Below, piece after piece: positions 1 to 11,043 of a DNA stretch of 44,547 nt. The stretch is from NCBI GenBank assembly GCA_033557675.1, contig JAWQRM010000015.1, positions 1 through 44,547 on the forward strand. The letters run 5' to 3'. Numbering within the stretch: the first letter of the stretch is position 1; the number at the start of each line of letters is the position of its first letter. Origin of the DNA: Coptodactyla brooksi (Eukaryota; Arthropoda; Insecta; Coleoptera; Scarabaeidae). The notes under the pieces are model-generated. The model made no database searches. It was not told the origin of the DNA and worked only from the letters and a program-made list of their open reading frames with translations. Made by a program: the position numbers and the translations under genes.

Positions 1-99
1 GTAATATTCAGTGATGTTTTTATGTGATAGTTATTTAAACGTTATATCTCCTTATACTGTTGTTTATTACAAGTATTTATGTATATAGTTTTTATTTGG

Positions 100-149
100 A
101 TTTTGTAATATTATCCTGTTATTGGGGCAGCCTGTTGGATAATAAAGAA

Positions 150-180
<31 letters not shown>
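100..180 (+). mobile_element. Possible 3' tail of a non-LTR retrotransposon ending in (ATT)n
   Basis: An AATAAAG motif at about 141-147 is followed directly by an (ATT)n run to 180, preceded by a GGGGCAGCC stretch. Many insect non-LTR elements end in short A/T-rich tandem repeats just after a polyadenylation-like signal, so a truncated LINE tail is plausible. No reverse transcriptase sequence is visible upstream within the window, so this could also be a plain microsatellite. Confidence 0.3.
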
Positions 181-182
<2 letters not shown>

Positions 183-309
183 AATACATGACACTGTAAT
201 CGACCATTCGTATTATGCACCACAGTTTTGGCTCAGGCTGAAGAAAACATAAGAATCAAACAAACAATGTTTAATAAGAGGATAAAAATTAATAATTTCA
301 TTGAAAAAA

Positions 310-332
310 ATATATAAATATATAAATATATA
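310..332. repeat. (TATAAA)n-like AT microsatellite
   Basis: Short run of ATATAAAT units. The surrounding 181-595 stretch is AT-rich and holds nothing else I recognise. Confidence 0.6.
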
Positions 333-595
333 AGTAGATTGTTATTAAGTAGAAAGTTATTAAGTGCAAGAATTAACATGTTTTAGCTATTTACGTGCTT
401 TAACTACTACTACCAAGAATGTTTGGCCAAATGAAGAATTTAAGGACACAAAATAGATGAGTTGACAGGAACATCTTGCATATTTTCACATTTTTGGAAT
501 TCCCAGAACAATGTACATTACTAGTAAGTACCATTTAAAACTAGCAGATATGACATCGCACATGACTTTCTCTTACGCCGATCCTGGTTTAATTA

Positions 596-905
596 TACCA
601 TCCTTATAGCTTTTACTCGCAATTTTATGTAGATATACAAAAGTACAAAAATATACTTTGTTACAAAGAGTTGAAGAAAAATCAAAAAAATTTTGAGTGA
701 AGTACCTCAATCATATGGACAATTTTTACGAAATGCTTACTGTGACCAAATTATATAATAATTAGCTTGTATGTAAAGTATTGTTTTAATCAGTCTAATG
801 TGGGAGTCTAAAAACGACTTATAGGCGGACGAACCCACCACCAAAAATAGTATAGATAGACTACAAATAGCCTACTTCGTCAAGATTCACCAAAAACATT
901 GTTTT
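596..905 (+). repeat. Repeat R, copy a (unclassified interspersed repeat)
   Basis: This segment matches 11700-11918 on the same strand and 13775-14060 on the opposite strand. Shared landmarks are TACCTCAATCATATGGACAA near 703, ATAATAATTAGCTTGTATGT near 755, and the GACTTATAGGCGGACGAACC block near 818. A short open stretch ending in a stop at the same place in copies a and b reads roughly VPQ-YGQFLRN-YCDQI, so R may carry the tail of a protein, but this is uncertain. It ends close to the start of the recognisable piggyBac sequence at about 935 and may have disrupted that element. Confidence 0.75.
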
Positions 906-934
906 TTTTGAAAATTTATGGAACTGGAACAATT

Positions 935-1700
935 ATGAAATCCAGGGTTCTACAAGGGGTTAATTTGACCAACGAAAAGGTAATGAAACGTCTAGGCAGA
1001 GGATCTCAGAACAGGTAGTTAGGAGTGATAACAAAGTAAACATAGTTCAGTTTTATGACATGGAACCTGTTGAATTTGTTTCAACCAAGCTTCAGATTGA
1101 ACCCAGTGATGAATGTAAAAGATGGTCAAAAGTGGATAAGCATTACCTTCAAGTTTCCAGACCGCAAATAGTCGCTGAATACAACAATTCCATGGGAGGT
1201 ATTGATCTTATCGATCGGATGATTGCATATTGCCGTATTGTTGCAAGAACAAATAAGTGGACTGTAAAAACAATCTTTCATGTGTTGGATTTATCAATTG
1301 CAAATTCTTGTACATTGTACAAGGACGACAGGAAAGTTTTAGGGAGCATACCAAAAAATATCATGCAGTTTCATGACTTTAAATTGAAAGTCAGGGACTT
1401 TCTTTTGAAACCTGAGGAGTATGAAAGTGAAGAAATGGAATGTAACACTCCTTCCACGATCATTGGCAACAAGAACAACGCCCAGAGGCTTCAACATAAC
1501 GCCATCCTCGTCTCCTAGCACCTTAAAGAGCAAAAACGTGAAGAAATAACTGCATTTGTCTGTGGTAGCTGGGGACCTAAAAAACTCTGTTGGATGCAAA
1601 TGTTCCAGATGCAGCAAAAAACATTTTTTTTTGGTGAAAATTGCAAATTATTCCTTTGTTTGAGTATGAGTACCATAAAAGAAAATTGTAAGGTTACCGT
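935..1700 (+). pseudogene. piggyBac-type transposase remnant 1 (C-terminal half)
   Basis: This is a decayed DDE_Tnp_1_7 (piggyBac) transposase. It starts mid-protein with KVMKRLGRG, shifts frame by one base, continues SEQVVRSDNKVNIVQFYDM, then stays open from 1060 to 1518. That stretch carries the diagnostic block RPQIVAEYNNSMGGIDLIDR, whose final D region corresponds to the third catalytic aspartate, and LDLSIANSCTLYK. After the in-frame stop at 1516-1518 another frame preserves the cysteine-rich C-terminal finger (CKCSRCSKKTFF, then ENCKLFLCL). The N-terminal half, including the first two catalytic aspartates, is absent. Repeat R abuts the 5' break. No TTAA-flanked ends were located. It is a dead remnant; the family call is firm. 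Confidence 0.88.
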
Positions 1701-1704
1701 CCTC

Positions 1705-2950
1705 GTGTCCACTTGGTTGGACACCATTCTTTTTTGCAACAAACGTAGAATAAAAATTTTCAAAAAATTTGACATTGTTTTTACTACCGTTAGCACCAAT
1801 AATCTGAAGTTGCATAAAGATATCGTGTTTCGTTCAGGCTCAGGTCTCAGGAGGATATGTTAAATTTTGTGTCTGTTAAGCAACTGAAGATTTTTAATAC
1901 TGTTATTTTTATATATAAAATCAAGAATGATTTATTATGTATGACTTCAAATAAATTAGACTTTTATGTTGAAGTTAAGTAAGTAATAGCACAAAATGGC
2001 ACGTACAATAGTTTATTTTATAGAGGTCGTAGAATGTATAATTAACTACCAACAAACATAAAAAAATGTATGGGAAGACATGTTCGATTTTCCGTCTAAT
2101 ACATTAATTGTAAATTGCTTTATTTTCTCAATAAATTATTGTTACGTACTATTGATGAAAAACAAAACGCAAAAAAACTGTTGGGAAGCTTTTCAAATGT
2201 ATACATAATTATCTGTCTAAAACGTTTCTGTTTTAATACAAATAACATTAATCATATAAAATATCACTGATTAAGGATAAACCAATATTATACAGGGTGT
2301 CAATATTTTTAAATACTACACCTGAAATACTTATGATTCATCCGAAGGAAATTATTAAATAATAGAATGAATTTCCATGATAATTATAAATTGTTTTGAG
2401 TGCAATGGTGTGACAAAATCTAAACACTGAGGATTGGTTTGATACTTGGATAACATAAAAGGCTCAATAACCATTCACAATACGAGCTCAAATGTGTATT
2501 TCCAATTAGTTGGTTCAACGGGTAATATGAGCTTTTACTAACTGCCAGTAATGTTATGGTAATATGAATACCACTTCGCATGAAAATTCATCGACCATCA
2601 CTAAAACCTTCAACGGACAGTTTGGGTCTAATTTACGTAGCTGTAAAAACAACTCCCAAAACTGCAGCGAGGGGAGCAGCGAATTTTCCAGAAATACTAG
2701 AAATAAAAATCGCATTGTTTACTTTTGCGATGCAGTACATACGAGCTTCCCCATTATGATATGTTCGCCGTTTGAAAACTTTTATCGTATTTTAGTTCGT
2801 TGTTGTTAGTTATAACAATGTGTTGACCTGTAAACACGCTGGTATAAGTTAAGACTCACCTTCTGTTATCATTATTATTGCATTAGCACAATGTACACAT
2901 TTCATAAATCATTTTAAATGAAAAAAATCCTTACTTGGACTTGAAGTTCC
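1705..2950. other. Unassigned AT-rich interval
   Basis: No convincing gene. A CAGGGTGTC motif at 2293, preceded by TATA, resembles the start of TA-inserting elements but no partner end was found. The open frame at 2564-2809 has no recognisable domain. Confidence 0.4.
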
Positions 2951-2955
2951 TTTAA

Positions 2956-4760
2956 CCCTGCTGTTCTCTTTAGTTTTACTATACACTTGTAGTCATCTGT
3001 ATATGGGTACAGGGGGATTGTCAAGAATAGCTTGAAATTAATGTATTGTGATTTTATTACCAAACAACGATGAAAAGCAATCTTATTACTATCCAAAATA
3101 AAATGTATTAGAATAAAAAATATTACAAACACTAAATCTAAAAACGAGAGAGAATACCAAATAAATTCTTATGTGCATCCAATTATTGCCTAATCTCTAC
3201 ACTGATGACAATAATACACCACATGAAGCTTACACAAATATTTATTACACTTACAACATGTATACTTGTTTTACTGTCACAGTTTGATAGACACATATTG
3301 CATCGTGCTCTTTTATTTTTACTGATTGCAGCAGATGTAGATAGCACTGCCACTTCGCCACGTTGATCCTCAATTTTCTTTTTTCCGGCAGTAGCTTGTT
3401 GAGTATGAGGTTTATGTTCTCTTGACATTATATAGGGAGTTCTTATTCCAATCTGGATTTATTTCTCTCTGTAACGCAAATGCGTTGTGAGCACTAACAT
3501 CAAGTATGTTGTAGGACAAAGTAATAGGCCATCCATAGGTATTTCTTTTGCAAATATATGCTGCAATACCCTTTGGTAGAGTTATAATCTAGTATCATTT
3601 GTGGCTTCTTGTCGTTCCCATTGCTCACTTCCTTCATCACAGTGCATTGTGCTCATGAAAATAACATGAATTCTTATTTTTTTAGGTACCTATGACACAC
3701 CTGTGGTATCCTTGGTAAAATGAAAGGTCGACCACTGTCACAAAGAGTCCATACATTGATGACATATTTTCTGGCTTGCTGGAAATATACTGTTTGAAAG
3801 GACACCGTCCTCTGAAGCTAAGAAGTTGTTCGTCAACAGTGACATCATCACCTACATTGTACAATTTAGGCATAATTTATATTCACTTCTCCCAAAGCTC
3901 TCTTATAGGGACTAACTTGTCACTTGCACTCCTTTGTAGACGATCGACCTTATCGTCAGATAAGGTTAAATTCGTCATAAATATGGATGATATTCGATAA
4001 AAAAACTTACTACGACATCGTTGCACGAAAAATAGGTCTACCAGTTTCTGTATCCCTCAAACTTTTTATTGATTCGCCGTGTGATTTATAAACTCCTGCC
4101 AACAACAGTAATCCTATAAATGCTTCTATTGTAATATTATTCAGATCTTCCCAATCACTCATTGCTGATTTTCAACACAGTACCTTCAAGTGTAGGGTTC
4201 ATGATAATTTGAAGGGCAGATATCGTCCACGTTGAGGAAAAGGTTCTAACATTCAAGATATAATTTTGCCTTTTGACTGTACTATCTGCACAGGAATCAT
4301 CATTTGTTTGCACTATGTCATTATCTGGAAAATCATAGTCTTCTTCGGATCATGGTCGGTACCATCGCTGGTATGATTTTGAACCTCAGAAGTATCTTCA
4401 TCGTCGGATGCATTTGCACATATCTCTGCTGTTTCTTCATCAGATAGAAATCGCCTCGCCATTATTTATGATGATACTTATTCAACACTGTGTATAAAGG
4501 AACTGAAGTGCGTTGTCTGTGTTCCCTATTTATATGATATATTAGTATGCACGTATAGACATGCCCAGACATGCACAGAGTTGCATATTCGAGCAGTATG
4601 AATGCATAATCTTATTGGTTGCTATATAATACACAGTATTCATAAAATAAGATTAAGAATAGAACTGCATAAAGTCAAATAAATGTAATAATTTTGGGTC
4701 ATAATCATCCAGCAAACAAAGTCACAAAATCTCGGAAACAAATAATGAAAGGTGATACAG
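2956..4760 (-). mobile_element. piggyBac-like element, remnant 3, bounded by TTAA
   Basis: The left end reads TTAA (2952-2955) then CCCTGCTGTTCTC. The right end lies just before TTAA at 4761-4764. About 400 bp at the left end match 18533-18935, and 4640-4757 match 21630-21850, the two ends of the second family member. At the right end the terminal repeat seems shortened: the relative has about 40 bp between GGTGATA and TTAA, whereas here only a few bases remain. The element encodes the decayed transposase on the minus strand. Confidence 0.8.
3190..4462 (-). pseudogene. piggyBac transposase remnant 3 (near full span, frameshifted)
   Basis: Reading the minus strand from an ATG at 4462, the acidic N-terminus MARRFLSDEETAEIC is visible, followed by decayed frames with WEDLNNITIEAFIGLLLLAG and GRPIFRATMS. 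The open stretch 3873-3682 carries VTVDEQLLSFRGRCPFKQYI, which is the first catalytic aspartate block (VDEQ) of piggyBac. Next come KPQMILDYNSTKG (third aspartate region, with the residues after KG damaged) and DVSAHNAFALQREINPDW. The Cys-rich C-terminus KRARCNMC, KTSIH, CKCNKY, HQCRD ends at a stop at 3190. At least four frameshifts and several stops make it non-functional. The family call is firm. Confidence 0.9.
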
Positions 4761-4764
4761 TTAA

Positions 4765-6225
4765 TAATCAAGTACAAGAAATCGAGATTATTAAATCATG
4801 CACTTAGCAAAAAGTTTATAGGATATTCATACAACAGGATGCCATTAGAATAAACAATTCGCAAAATGATCACGTAATGTTCCATTTACGTTATGAAGGA
4901 CGCGCGACTGCTCCGTGAAATTTATGTTTAGTACCTATAAACCTAAAATTCTTTCGAGATATTAAAGTCAAATGCAAATAGTTGCCGTAGTATTGAAGCA
5001 TTCGGAAACTCCCACTGTTGGAACGTTTTTAGTTTTCGGGTAATGAACCGCGTGATAAAATTCAGCTTACCTTGACGTTTAGATGATATCTCAGCTGACC
5101 ATATCAAAACGTTCCAAATTTAAAAACACCTGACCACAGCAGTATGCCGCGCACACACCGAAGCTCGCGAGAAAGGCGCTTGGAGGAATGGCAGCGAAAC
5201 TACACCGTTCGACATTTTGTATCCGAGAGAATATAAATTTCGCAACCAAACCACGCGGGCTGCGCAACATATTCTTTCAAGAGACAGTGCAATACAATTG
5301 ATGTTCGTACATTTCAATAGGGTGCTCGTTTGATATAGTGTAATTTTAAAGTTTTCAATTCAATTCAATAGTGCATTCGCGTCTTGAAGTGACGGTGGTG
5401 AATCAATATCTAGTATTTGCATAACGGCATTCATTCAATAAAGCTACGCAATCGATCTTTGCCCAAAATATTTTACCCACAAACTTCCCAATCTTAGCGA
5501 CTTCTGCTGGAAGACAATAAACTGTTGTGAAATGTAATCGAAATAGTGATAGTTCCTTTTTGTGAAGTACCACTATCATAGATATTTATTATACGTAAGA
5601 AGTTTCTGATTTAGACACAGACATAGAGTTTAAAATCAAGAAATATTCAGATATTTGTTTAACTAATCATATGTGCACGAATTGTGGTCCCTTATATCTT
5701 TGCATGTAAGTACCCATTACTAACCTCCTAACTGCATGGTTTCGTTAAAGTACTTTGCAACTCGGGTTGGTATAACATATGGCGAATGAGCAAAAAGTAA
5801 ATGAACAATAACCCCAGTTAGTACAACATGGCTTTAGTCACAGTTACCAAAACATTTTTAACTTTTGTAGAAGGGTCCGGGGTCTGCTAATACTTCAAGA
5901 CAAAATTTTTCGCTATGTCTTTGCAAATTTAACAATCTAAGCGTTGCTCTCCGATCTAGCTTCATATTATATCTCTGTTTACGTCAGTTAAAATTAATTC
6001 CAATTTGTCATCAATAAAGTCGGGGATTCCCATATAATTCATATACTGTGGGATTCTCCATTCTACTGAAAGATTATAAAAGGTAAAGTACGAGCGCGGG
6101 CTTCCCCGCGTTAGCATGATCCTCCGTGTTATGGCTTAATTGGTAGAGATTATGATTATTTCGGGTTTAGTCGCCAGTTACAGACTGCAAAGTGCACAAC
6201 GTTTTGAAAATGAGTACATTTTTAT
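4765..6225. other. Unassigned interval with a locally GC-richer patch
   Basis: The interval is mostly AT-rich. Between about 5140 and 5270 composition is clearly richer in CG dinucleotides, and a 30-codon open frame begins with ATG at 5143 and contains RSSRERRLEEWQRNYTVRHF, which I do not recognise. It could be an exon, the 5' region of a transposon, or chance. A box-A-like TGGCTTAATTGG at 6132-6143 is not supported by a cloverleaf. Confidence 0.3.
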
Positions 6226-7474
6226 TTGGGAGATAAGCAAGGAAACGACATAATGTTTGCTGACCAAAGCATAGAAGAAACCACGGAAGAAACGGAACCA
6301 AGGATTACTACTAACGAAGCCTTTCCAAAGTATGTAGCCATAGATGGAACAGAATGGTCAAAATTTCCACAAAACACAAAGGTTGGGCGTCCAAAAGCCA
6401 ATATTCGGAGCTATGCTTTAGGACTTTCAGACTATAGTGCTGATATTTCAAGTATGAGTGGTACCTTTTTTCTCCTCCTACCTCCTGATATTCTGAAAAC
6501 AATTTAAAGAAAGTATTTTATAACAAATGGAATAATGAAAATCCAGATAGAACGAAAAACTATTTACCTGTTGATTCTCAGAGAACGAAGCTTATGTCGA
6601 ACTGTTGCTTATACTTATCGCTCTTCATAGTTCTAAAGAGGCTGTCGATATGCTTTGGTGTCAAGTTACTTCTTACTATCGCCCTATAATACCTACTATA
6701 ATGTCAAGCAATAGATTCGAGTAAATTACTGCGCTTTGGCAACTTATGTCTCTGTTTGTATTTGGGGAAACAAGGCAACAAACCACAAAAGTTCAAGGTC
6801 AAAGAGTGGTCTTAGACACTGTAGAGCATTTAGGGGGCGGATTTGGTAAAATGACCGACAATTTTTTAGGAATTTAGAGGGTGCCGACAAATTATGGGAG
6901 AAAAATATTACTTTGTGCGGAACCCTTCGAAAAAACAAAACATTTCTTCTCAAAGAACTTTTCCAAGCACTGTATAAGAAGAAATTGTCAAGCATGTTTG
7001 CTTTTAGAAAAAAAAATAGAACCCTAGTGTTTTACGCTCCGAAAGACAAAGCTGCCATCAACTTGCTTTCAAGTTGGTATACTGATGATGAAGTGACTGG
7101 TAAAGATTAATCTTACAAACCGGATATTATTCTACATTATAATGCAACTAAAGGAGCCGTTGATACCACAGAGAAATTAGCCAAAGAATATTTTGTGCAG
7201 AGAAAGAGAAATCGGTGGCCAATGGTAATATTTTCTCATCTTATAAATATAGCGGGTATAAATTCTTATAAACTGTGGTTGCTAAAAAATCCCGATTGAC
7301 AGAAGGATATAGAATACAGAGTTGCTCAACAAAACACCAGGGGACACTGCTACATGTGTCAACGGAGAAAAAACAGAAAATCCATAAAAATGTGTTTCAA
7401 GTGTAATAAATTCGTATGTTTAGAACACTCAAAATCGTTCTACAGTTTGTAGAAATTGTGCAAAAACTATGTAA
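6226..7474 (+). pseudogene. piggyBac-type transposase remnant 2 (internally deleted)
   Basis: This is a second, divergent piggyBac lineage. The N-terminal part (6226-6504) contains AIDGTEWSKFP and GRPKANI, the conserved DGT-W...NI region. Frames then shift through NKWNNENPDRTKNYLP and MLWCQVTSYYRPIIPTIMSS. The catalytic middle is missing: after SSNRFE the sequence soon reaches LCGTLRKNKTFLLKE (6913 onward), so the VDE block with the first aspartate is lost. The C-terminal part is readable: SMFAFRKKNRTLVFYAPKDK, LHYNATKGAVDTTEKLAKEY with the third aspartate, RNRWPMVIFSHLINIAGINS, and the finger CYMCQRRKNRKSIKMCFKCN ending TVCRNCAKTM with a stop at 7472-7474. There is no true start codon; the 5' end is truncated. 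Confidence 0.88.
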
Positions 7475-7950
7475 TTACTTAGTTACTATTTGTTACTAGT
7501 TATTATTTGTGTGGAATTTGAGTGTAGTTATTATTTGTCATTAGTTTTAATCTTAGGTTTCAATCTTAGTAAGTTTCTTCAGCCATGAACTTCACAGGAA
7601 AGATCAAGACATGTACATTTCATAGAGTTCTTTTCTCCGTTGAAGCTTTTTGTTGATCTTGATTGCTCTTGCTGGTTACTCTAGTTTGGGTGAAAATTAA
7701 ATGAAAGTTAAATTTGAAGACCAAAATTTGCCGCTACATTCCTCTAAATTTATTTGTAAAATTTTGTTTTACTGTCACTGTTACCGATATAGGTTCCATC
7801 CTATGACATTATGAACATTTGTACATGCCAATATGTAATTTTGACCATAAATCAGACATTTTAGAAGTAGCAGATGATATACATTGCTACAGTATGACCA
7901 CCAAAAGCCAGCAGTTAAAAAACAGTCTTGTGGCTTTTACTAGGGAAAAC
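7475..7950. other. Unassigned interval downstream of piggyBac remnant 2
   Basis: AT-rich DNA with loosely repeated GTTATTATTTGT motifs near 7500-7550. An open frame begins about 7819 and runs into the mariner B fragment, but its first 45 residues match nothing I know. Confidence 0.3.
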
Positions 7951-7954
7951 ATAT

Positions 7955-8440
7955 TTGTAGACACCGAAACAAGTAATAATCGAAAGGTACCAGATCTGGA
8001 GAATACGATAGGTACAGTAGTACAACCCATCCAAGCTGTAAAAGCTTTTGGCGAGTTAGCAAACTGATATACGGTCTCGCATTATCTTGGTGGAACACTA
8101 TACCTTAACGTGTTCCACCTACACCTATTCCATTGATCAATTCTGGCCTTTTCTGTTTGAGTCAATCATGCAATCTGTCCTGTTGGTAACATTACTCTTT
8201 ACAATTGATCGTGGTATTCTCCCAAACATTTTGGAAAGAGCTTCCAAAAATTTTTCAACCTTGCAAAAAATTTTGCAAACTTACAAAAAATTTTGCAAAC
8301 TTTTGAGAAAAATTTTGCAAACCAATTTTGACAGTGGCATTTTGTCGATACATCTTCTCCACATACGTCACATAATTTTTTCCTCGCTTGAACGGCATTT
8401 TTACCTTATTTATAATAAAAAAGCAAGATGTGCAGAAAAT
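7955..8440 (-). mobile_element. Mariner B derivative, fragment B0
   Basis: The segment aligns with the interior of the complete mariner B copies at 13720-15497 and 39748-40782 (shared GACACCGAAACAAGTAATAA near 7960, then the AAAATTTTGCAAAC repeats). On the minus strand it contains pieces of the transposase N-terminus (the ATAATAAAAAAGCAAG region corresponds to the YYKKG helix-turn-helix segment). Only one unit of the internal repeat is present, against four in B1 and two in B3. Both terminal inverted repeats are missing, so it is truncated at each side. Confidence 0.82.
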
Positions 8441-8444
8441 GCTA

Positions 8445-10425
8445 TTTATGTCTAATTTATATTTAAACTATTGCTAAAACTGTTTATATTTATGTTTATA
8501 CACCGCTGCCCAACTGCGAATACATTTGGTATTTGCAGTTGAACGCGTGGATTGCATTTATTATTAAAGTGCAATTATAATTATCGTATGCAGTTCTAGA
8601 CATTAATTTGCATTAATTTTAAGATAATTTTTTAAGTAACAGTTCCGTATAGCCTAGAATATCGGAAACTTGACAACAGGCAATCTAATGGGTTATTATG
8701 CTGGTTGTAAGGGTAGTAACCGATTAGAACTATTTTCATCAGTAGGTGTTAATTTAAAAAAAATTACTTAATTTATTTAAAATTCGCAGTTTTGGATGCT
8801 AATATTTGTCGTTTGAGTCAGTTCAAAATAAAGTAATAATTTGCAATTCGATTAAGTACATTTTAACCATAAGAAATCAACCCTAGTTGCACACCTGAAA
8901 GCGCAAGCACATAAATGCACTACCGCTTGCAATATCTACTCCTTTAGAGGTTAGTAAATCCATTGGTTTTCAGCAGAATTTAACACCGCAGTTAACAAGT
9001 AATTGAGATTGGTCGTAGTTAGGCACTCAGTCTTTGCTCAGAATGGAGCTTGAAGCGTCGAGTTGTATCGTATACCATGGGCAGCAATCGAGGGGATATC
9101 TGCCTTTAATCTCAGTTAGCAGCTTCAAATAATGACACCTGTTGCATTGGGCCTTCGTTCTCTGGGAATTTACAGCCTGTCGTTAATGTTATTCGATAGA
9201 GGAAGCTTTAAAGACAAAGATATGAAAGGGTTATTATTCCTTAGTTTCGGATCTTTTGTTGCAACCATTTTTATATTAATTATAAAGTAATATCACCTCT
9301 TCTAGGTACTAGTCACTCCTCATCTTGTACATAAACAATTCCATCTCTGCAAATGATCCTCTGCCACCAGCTCCAGTTTCGTGTCTTATATTTCTTGCCC
9401 TCATTCCAATAAATAAAGAAGTCAGGGCTCCTCCGCTATTGTTATCCACCTGATATAATTGTATAAGCATATATACACAGGTACGTACCTGCTAGTTTCA
9501 TATGCCTTTGCATAAATGCAAACGATCTGCATACATAGTTCCCAAACTTACCTGACAATGCAATTTAACGTTAACACCAATTTTAAAATACCATGGCACC
9601 GAACAGAGTACTTCCCAATGTTCGCTGGGTAATTGAAGTTAAACTGGAACTTCAAAGGACCCTCTTCTGCCCTTCGGCTGGAGTGCAAATAGGTACAGGT
9701 GAGGAAGAGGCTCAGATTGAGTCGAAGTAAGGTGGCAGTCACAGACGAAAGCGGTCTCCGTGCCGCATTAAAATTTCTAATTGCGAATTTTCCCCAATCT
9801 AATTACGAGGGAAGATTCCAATTTAAATTTTCCTGCGATATTCCAACACGCCCTTCCGCCCGAGTTTCTTATAGCCGAAATCCACTTGCGATAACTGACA
9901 TAGCTTTGGAAAAAGAGCAAAATGCTACCTTAACATCCTCAAAGAAGCATAGCTAGATGATTGCGTTCTTAAACGTTTAGTTTAAAAGAAAACTGAATGT
10001 TAAACGAAAAAGTTGGCAATTTTAAATGTAACACAATATGTTTACACAAATGCGGCATGTAAATTTTCCACCTGGTCTTTACTAGTACAGGAAAACGGTT
10101 ATGTTTTTTGAAAAACTAATTTCATGCCTACGTTATTGAAAATCTTACGAAAGCCCTTCGTAAAGTGAGAGAAAGGCAGCGAAATGAATTTTTCAGTTGG
10201 TTGTTTCTGTTGGAAAAACGTGGTATCATACAAATTTTTCTAAAAATATAACTTACTTCATTATCTACTAAATTCATATCATATCCATTAATAGCAGCTA
10301 TGTTCCTTACATGATTCCTCTGTTTTTTATATCTTACTGAATCGAGTGGGAAATTGATCAAACGATGAACTAGAAAGTGTAAACTAGCTAGGTAATAGTT
10401 ATTTATACAACAAGAGATTAAAATA
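8445..10425. other. Unassigned interval, partly GC-richer and gene-like in composition
   Basis: No recognisable protein. The 9560-9960 part is less AT-rich than its surroundings (CCCTTCGGCTGGAG, CACGCCCTTCCGCCCGAG) and could be conserved non-coding sequence or a very old repeat. Open frames at 9699-9956 and 10128-10361 have no domain I can name. Confidence 0.3.
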
Positions 10426-10428
10426 GGT

Positions 10429-10458
10429 AGATTAATCCCTCGGAAGATTAATCCCTCG
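10429..10458. repeat. Direct repeat of AGATTAATCCCTCG
   Basis: The same 14 bases occur at 10429-10442 and 10445-10458, two bases apart, followed by CCTTCGGGCTCGGGACTTAA, which restates the motif in inverted form. It looks like the edge of an unidentified repeat. Confidence 0.6.
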
Positions 10459-10614
10459 TCCTTCGGGCTCGGGACTTAATATTTCTCCCTAGCGGATAAA
10501 ACTCAATTTAACCCCGTGTTGTATACAATATTTTATTTTAACTCGAATTTAGTTGCTAACTTGCTAAAAGTTCGCTATTCGCTGTGTTTGAAACTTCAAG
10601 CGTACGTTGCTTTA

Positions 10615-10647
10615 ACGTCAAAGTGACAGCTAATGTCACTTTGACGT
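10615..10647. repeat. Perfect 14-bp palindrome with 5-nt loop
   Basis: ACGTCAAAGTGACA at 10615-10628 and its exact reverse complement at 10634-10647 are separated by GCTAA. The arms contain CRE-like TGACGT sequence. No element boundary is evident around it. Confidence 0.85.
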
Positions 10648-11043
10648 CTTTGAGACTGGTTTTTTGGTTATGTTTTATTTTAATGCAGCTGTGCATATAA
10701 GGTCACTTTAACGCACTTGTGCATGAAAACATATTCTATGCACTGAAAACAAGCAATAAAAACGTACTTTAAATGCAAATTAAAATTAAAATAATTTTAT
10801 TCCATATAGCGTCCAAATTCTTTTCCCGTCTCATAATTTTTGTTTATTTCGGTTTCCGGAAAATTAATACTAGTGAACATGCCTGTTCACCAGCCTCTTG
10901 CATGTAATTAATGTAACAAGAGGAGGGATGGGAACTATCGACACCACGAGTTGAATAGAAAACTAGAAGATGTTCATCGTACATTACCTTCTCTTACCTT
11001 GCCCCTAGTTTAAATATAAAAAAAAAATGTAAAAAAAAATTCC

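Noticed and set aside
149..180. Regular (ATT)n run considered as a CRISPR-like or designed array
   Set aside because: A plain trinucleotide microsatellite with no spacers; the genome is eukaryotic.
6132..6175. Box A-like TGGCTTAATTGG with a weak box B-like GGTTTAGTCGC, suggesting a tRNA or SINE
   Set aside because: The spacing is too short for a tRNA, no acceptor or anticodon stems form, and no second copy is seen.
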